Shown piece by piece: positions 15,612 to 19,155 of a stretch of 19,155 nt of DNA. A model generated the notes under the pieces. It was not told the origin of the DNA and did no database searches. It was given only the letters and a program-made list of their open reading frames with translations. Position 1 is the stretch's first letter. Each line of letters starts with the position of its first letter. Source of the stretch: Candidatus Aminicenantota bacterium. GTDB taxonomy: Bacteria > Acidobacteriota > Aminicenantia > UBA2199. The position numbers were made by a program, and so were the translations under genes. The DNA lies in contig DAOWKX010000041.1 of assembly GCA_030639705.1 (NCBI GenBank), forward strand, positions 1-19,155, written 5' to 3'.

Positions 15612-17621
15612 ATGAAAAAAATTACTTTATTCGTATTTATATTATTGTTTATGGGTTTTATGTGTTCTGGCAGTTTTGCCCAGGTTGAAAAGCCCACAAA
15701 AAAAGGATATGAAGATTATATAGCATTTTTAAAAGATAACAAAGAAGCATTAAATTATAATACTTATGGATTGATCGAACATTCTGATGAGGTAGTGATA
15801 AAAGTTTATTGTAGCAAAGAAACAAAAGATATGTTACTGGAAAGTTTGAAAGATTTTAATTATAAAACCTATCAGTTCGAGGAATTTTCTGAGAGCCAGA
15901 TTGTGATTTCAATTTTTTTTGAATTAACCAAACCACCTGAAAAGGTTGAGTTAGAAGAAAAAGAAGCAGTTGAAAAAAAAGATGAAGAAACAATCGCAGA
16001 AGAGATAAAACCCGAAGAGATTGTAAAAGAAAAAGTAGAGGAAAAAGAGAAGCAAGCATTAGAAAAAAAGAAGTGTCCTGGTAGAGTAAAAGTCCAAGTT
16101 AGAAGAATTGGTCCAAAAATATTTAAAGAGCATAAATATTTTGAAGAATCAATATTATATGATCAGGATAGTGTGATCAAAACTCAGTTAACAGCCAGTG
16201 TGAAGGAAATTTTGGTAGCAGAAGGAGATAGGCTAAAACAGGGACAGGTGGTGGTTCGTCTCGATTCTACAGTATTAGAGAAAGAAATTAAAAGTGTTGA
16301 AGCTCTGGTAAAAAAATGGCAAGAGATATTATATAAAAGACAACATTGGAAAGAAAGGAGTCCCAGAGCAGAAAAGCAAGCAGAAGATCAATTAATGGAA
16401 GCTGAGGAATTATTGGCACAAAAAGAAGATGATCTTGCCAATACCCAGATTCAGGCCCCTTTTGACGGTAAAGTAATGTATATTGTGTCAGAAGGTGAAC
16501 CTCTTGAAGCTGGTGCTATTGCTTTCAGAATCGCAACTGATCATTTGATGAAAGTATCAATACCTGAGTCTGATGCTGAATTGTTTAAACATGATATGGA
16601 AATTAAGGTATTCTGCCAAGAAGTTGAGGCAGAAATTTTGGCAAGTGTAAGCAAAACTGAAGAAAAAACAAAGATTCTGTTAAATAATGAAGATTTTAAA
16701 TTATCTGAGGGTATGAAGGTTAACTTTCGGGTGCTTTTTAAATTACATGAGGAGGTCATTGTTCTTTCGGAAAATGAGATTCTTAAAGACCAAGATGGTT
16801 CTTTTGTTTATGTTGTAGATGGTAAATTTGCCTCAAAAAGAAAACTGGAGTTAGGTCCGGTTGAGGAAGGTAAAGTTCTTGTTCTTTCCGGTCTAAATAT
16901 AGATGACGAGGTGATCATCACCGGTATTGAATGTCTAAAAGATAGGAAAAAGATAAAAGTTATGGTTTGGGATGAAAAAAAGGGAAAACTTAGAGCCAGA
17001 AAGAAAAAAGAGGAAATAGAAATAGAAAAAATCGTACCAGAAGAGATAGAGATTGAGAGAGTTCCAGTGGAGAAAGTCATTAAGAAAAAGAATTTTTGGA
17101 GAGTTGGTGCGGGCGCAGGTTATTACATGGTAACCGATGATCTTTTTACAGAAATTTATGGGAGTTCTACTCTTTCTGGATTTGTGACTGCTTCATTTAC
17201 TATAAAAGAAAAAGTTGAAATTTTCTTTTCTGTTGCATATGTAACTAAGAATGGTGAATTTACAATTTCAGAAGAGGATACAAAGTTGATCATGATTCCA
17301 TTTTACATTGGAATAAAATATATAATAAAAAAGACTAAAAAATTTGAACCCTTTGTAGGCGCAGCATTAGTACGTTACAATCTAAAAGAAGTACTTCCTG
17401 CCTCAACTGAATATCACCCTGAGACTGAAACTAATTATCACTCTAATTTCGGAGCTGCCATCTTGGCTGGTACCTATTGGTCCATTGGTTCTAAACTGGA
17501 TTTTATTTTTAGTCTGAAATATGATATCAGTCAGTCTCCTATTGAGGAATTAGATGAAAAGATCAATCTTTCTGGTTTGAGAGCTTTTATAGGATTAACT
17601 TATTCCTTTGGACGGAAATAA
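15612..17621 (+). CDS. Exported HlyD/RND-type periplasmic adaptor fused to a C-terminal outer-membrane beta-barrel
   Basis: The 669-residue protein has a signal peptide (1-24, ending SFAQ), an unrecognised domain (25-108), a Lys/Glu-rich segment (108-154) and then the order of a membrane-fusion protein. This comprises a lipoyl-like half (about 186-218), a helical hairpin (220-275), the second lipoyl half IQAPFDGKVMYIVSEGEPL (280-298), a beta-barrel domain (311-380) and a membrane-proximal domain (381-450, with FVYVVDGKFASKRKLELGP). A charged linker (460-493) with a near-repeat of EEIEIE leads to about 175 residues with eight amphipathic strands (495-506, 519-530, 534-544, 556-572, 577-590, 610-624, 626-638, 651-667) ending LTYSFGRK, as in small outer-membrane barrels. 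Normal adaptors are anchored in the inner membrane; this one would be anchored in the outer. AAGGAG (15601-15606) supports the start. No pump gene is visible. Confidence 0.8.
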   Translation: MKKITLFVFILLFMGFMCSGSFAQVEKPTKKGYEDYIAFLKDNKEALNYNTYGLIEHSDEVVIKVYCSKETKDMLLESLKDFNYKTYQFEEFSESQIVISIFFELTKPPEKVELEEKEAVEKKDEETIAEEIKPEEIVKEKVEEKEKQALEKKKCPGRVKVQVRRIGPKIFKEHKYFEESILYDQDSVIKTQLTASVKEILVAEGDRLKQGQVVVRLDSTVLEKEIKSVEALVKKWQEILYKRQHWKERSPRAEKQAEDQLMEAEELLAQKEDDLANTQIQAPFDGKVMYIVSEGEPLEAGAIAFRIATDHLMKVSIPESDAELFKHDMEIKVFCQEVEAEILASVSKTEEKTKILLNNEDFKLSEGMKVNFRVLFKLHEEVIVLSENEILKDQDGSFVYVVDGKFASKRKLELGPVEEGKVLVLSGLNIDDEVIITGIECLKDRKKIKVMVWDEKKGKLRARKKKEEIEIEKIVPEEIEIERVPVEKVIKKKNFWRVGAGAGYYMVTDDLFTEIYGSSTLSGFVTASFTIKEKVEIFFSVAYVTKNGEFTISEEDTKLIMIPFYIGIKYIIKKTKKFEPFVGAALVRYNLKEVLPASTEYHPETETNYHSNFGAAILAGTYWSIGSKLDFIFSLKYDISQSPIEELDEKINLSGLRAFIGLTYSFGRK

Positions 17622-17687
17622 GATTATCCTATTTGGGTTTATTGTCTGGTTTAAAAAAATTTGTAAAAAAATAGCATTATTTGTTGA

Positions 17688-17716
17688 TTGACTTTCTATC
17701 TAAATTGGGTTATAAT
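17688..17716 (+). promoter_or_regulatory. Sigma70-type promoter of the propeller gene
   Basis: TTGACT (17688-17693) and TATAAT (17711-17716) are 17 bp apart. It closely resembles the promoter at 15547-15575, including TTGGGT before the -10 and CG after it, which suggests shared regulation. Confidence 0.85.
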
Positions 17717-17749
17717 CGCTTTCCTTAATAGTGAGGTTCATTTTTTCAC

Positions 17750-17764
17750 CTAAGTAAAACTTAG
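17750..17764. promoter_or_regulatory. Inverted repeat in the leader of the propeller gene
   Basis: CTAAGT (17750-17755) and ACTTAG (17759-17764) flank AAA, forming a perfect 6-bp hairpin just before the GGAGG ribosome-binding site (17772-17776). A weaker AGGT/ACCT pair lies just upstream. It could be an operator or affect ribosome access. Confidence 0.3.
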
Positions 17765-17783
17765 ATATTCTGGAGGAAAAAAT

Positions 17784-19155
17784 ATGATAAATCTAAAAAA
17801 ATTGCTTTTATTTTTACTTCTTGTTCCATCAGTTATATTTTTATTTTCCTACTCTAACACCAAACAATTTAAAGTTGAGGAACAGATTGATACCAAGGTA
17901 AGTGCTAAAAATGATAATAATTTAGGAGATTTTGAAATAATATCTCTCGGGGTTGAATGTGAATCCTTTGATGTCACTACAGACAATAATAACACACTTC
18001 ATATAATCTGGGAGGAAGATGATGGTTTTCATTATGGTAAAATATCAGGGAATTCTATTATAGATGAAGAAATAATTCCGGATTCTAAGGGAGTAATCAC
18101 TAAATTCCAGCGTCCTCGTTTATATGCCTGCCCTGATGGAACTTCTGTTCATTTTGCTTACACTGTAACCCAGCGCGGTGACAAACTATTTCATGCCTGG
18201 CGTGACGACAGTGGATGGCATAAAGAGGTGATTTGGGAAAAGACAATCCCATATTATATTGGACTTCCAAATTTAGGAAAAGATTTGGATGGGAATTTAC
18301 ACTGCATTGCCTTCGAATGGAAAGAAAAAGCAGATAGATATCATGTGGAATATTTTTATAAAGATAGTAATCAGAATTCCTGGACTGATATTGAACTGCT
18401 GGAAGATACAAAAAAGTGGAAAGATATCTCTTTTTTTATTGACTACCAGGGAGGTATTCATGTTTCTTGGAAAGGGCAAGGTCCAGGAAATTATGTTTAT
18501 ACCCCTAGTGGTAGTCACATTCATGAATCTCCTGTAATCCCTGTTCCCAATACCCATGTAGCCTCCACTTCTATAGGTGATTTTTATGTAGATAAAAAAA
18601 ATGTGGTTCATCATGCCTGTCTTACTTATCAGAATAAGGAGCCCTATAAGATTCAGTACTGGAAAAAAGAAATTGATGCAGATGAGTTCACTGGCCCTGT
18701 ATATATTAAAGAAGAACCAGTTGAGATTTGTCATGAATTTGAAAGTTGGCCATCAATCGGTGTTGATAATGAGGATCGAATTTATGTGTCCTGGGCAGAA
18801 ATGCCTTGCCCAGATGTGATGGCCAACATGGTATATTTATATGTGTTTGAGGATAATGAATGGAAGGAGTACATTCTAGATAAAGATGGAGATCTGTCAG
18901 ATTGGTTTAAGACTGCCATTGCTGTTACAGATTTTTCTGTGAATATATTTTGGAGAAGGGAAACAGAAGAATTAATGATGGCCCGGAGAATAACTGGGGC
19001 TGCATTACTTCTGTCACCTTCAGATGGGTCTAATGTTTGTGGAGATGAGATTAATATCAAAGCCGAAGTTCAGGGGTTTGAAGACACAGATCCACTCTCC
19101 ATTATGGAGCTATTTGTGGACGATGAGTTAGTTACCACTACTGTAGATGACTTAC
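17784..19155 (+). CDS. Exported seven-repeat beta-propeller-like protein with Ig-like module (3' end outside the window)
   Basis: The frame from ATG 17784 stays open for 457 codons to the window edge, so the protein is incomplete. GGAGG at 17772-17776 supports the start. A signal peptide (KK then a hydrophobic run to about residue 23) directs export. Seven short motifs follow at similar spacing: TLHIIWEE (71), SVHFAYTV (121), NLHCIAFEW (171), GIHVSWKG (224), VVHHACLTY (274), RIYVSWAE (332) and SVNIFWRR (385). Each is a hydrophobic strand beginning a 50-60 residue unit, as in a seven-bladed propeller related to sialidase or BNR folds. From about 407 (LLLSPSDGSNVCGDEINIKAE...LFVDDELV) it turns into a bacterial Ig-like module, typical of surface adhesins. 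No catalytic motif is seen. It follows the adaptor-barrel gene and shares its promoter type. Confidence 0.75.
   Translation, partial: MINLKKLLLFLLLVPSVIFLFSYSNTKQFKVEEQIDTKVSAKNDNNLGDFEIISLGVECESFDVTTDNNNTLHIIWEEDDGFHYGKISGNSIIDEEIIPDSKGVITKFQRPRLYACPDGTSVHFAYTVTQRGDKLFHAWRDDSGWHKEVIWEKTIPYYIGLPNLGKDLDGNLHCIAFEWKEKADRYHVEYFYKDSNQNSWTDIELLEDTKKWKDISFFIDYQGGIHVSWKGQGPGNYVYTPSGSHIHESPVIPVPNTHVASTSIGDFYVDKKNVVHHACLTYQNKEPYKIQYWKKEIDADEFTGPVYIKEEPVEICHEFESWPSIGVDNEDRIYVSWAEMPCPDVMANMVYLYVFEDNEWKEYILDKDGDLSDWFKTAIAVTDFSVNIFWRRETEELMMARRITGAALLLSPSDGSNVCGDEINIKAEVQGFEDTDPLSIMELFVDDELVTTTVDDL

Noticed and set aside
18100..19060. Several short open frames on both strands in the last kilobase
   Set aside because: All overlap the longer continuous frame from 17784, which has a promoter, ribosome-binding site, signal peptide and regular repeats.

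Overview
The window reads as chromosomal DNA from a low-GC, Gram-negative (diderm) bacterium. The outer membrane is inferred from a C-terminal eight-stranded beta-barrel, a lipoprotein-type signal and a type II secretion/type IV pilus-type pseudopilin. The phylum cannot be fixed from sequence alone. Most genes have near-consensus vegetative promoters (TTGAC-type -35, 17-bp spacer, TATAAT-type -10). No rRNA, tRNA, CRISPR array, transposase or phage gene was recognised.

Left part (1-7377), housekeeping and sensory genes. A gene on the minus strand starts at position 10 and leaves the window. Between it and nadA lies a roughly 170-bp nested inverted repeat (147-315). Then come nadA (quinolinate synthase, [4Fe-4S]), a small Nfu-type Fe-S scaffold with its own consensus promoter, and a solitary peptide/nickel-type periplasmic binding protein. 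The binding protein converges on an orphan membrane histidine kinase; a GspG-like pseudopilin lies upstream of the kinase on the same strand. Divergent from the pseudopilin is glnA (type I-alpha glutamine synthetase), closed by a clear intrinsic terminator.

Middle part (7452-15463), an AT-richer envelope-glycan cassette: a polytopic GT-C-like membrane protein, a second GT-C protein of the GT39/PMT type, and a probable lipoprotein of the sulfatase/phosphatase superfamily with Thr rather than Cys at the expected nucleophile position. Each carries an extra beta-sandwich-like region that probably faces the periplasm. The cassette starts from one promoter whose spacer holds a perfect palindrome and whose leader holds a terminator-like hairpin.

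Right part (15541-19155), the most unusual: two genes behind look-alike promoters. The first encodes a single polypeptide joining a secretion signal, an HlyD/RND-type periplasmic adaptor and a C-terminal eight-stranded outer-membrane barrel. The second, cut by the window edge and open for 457 codons, encodes an exported protein with seven repeats spaced like a seven-bladed beta-propeller, followed by an Ig-like module. A working hypothesis is that the two act together at the cell surface, next to a glycan-modification cassette. No pump or ABC transporter is visible in the window to pair with the adaptor.
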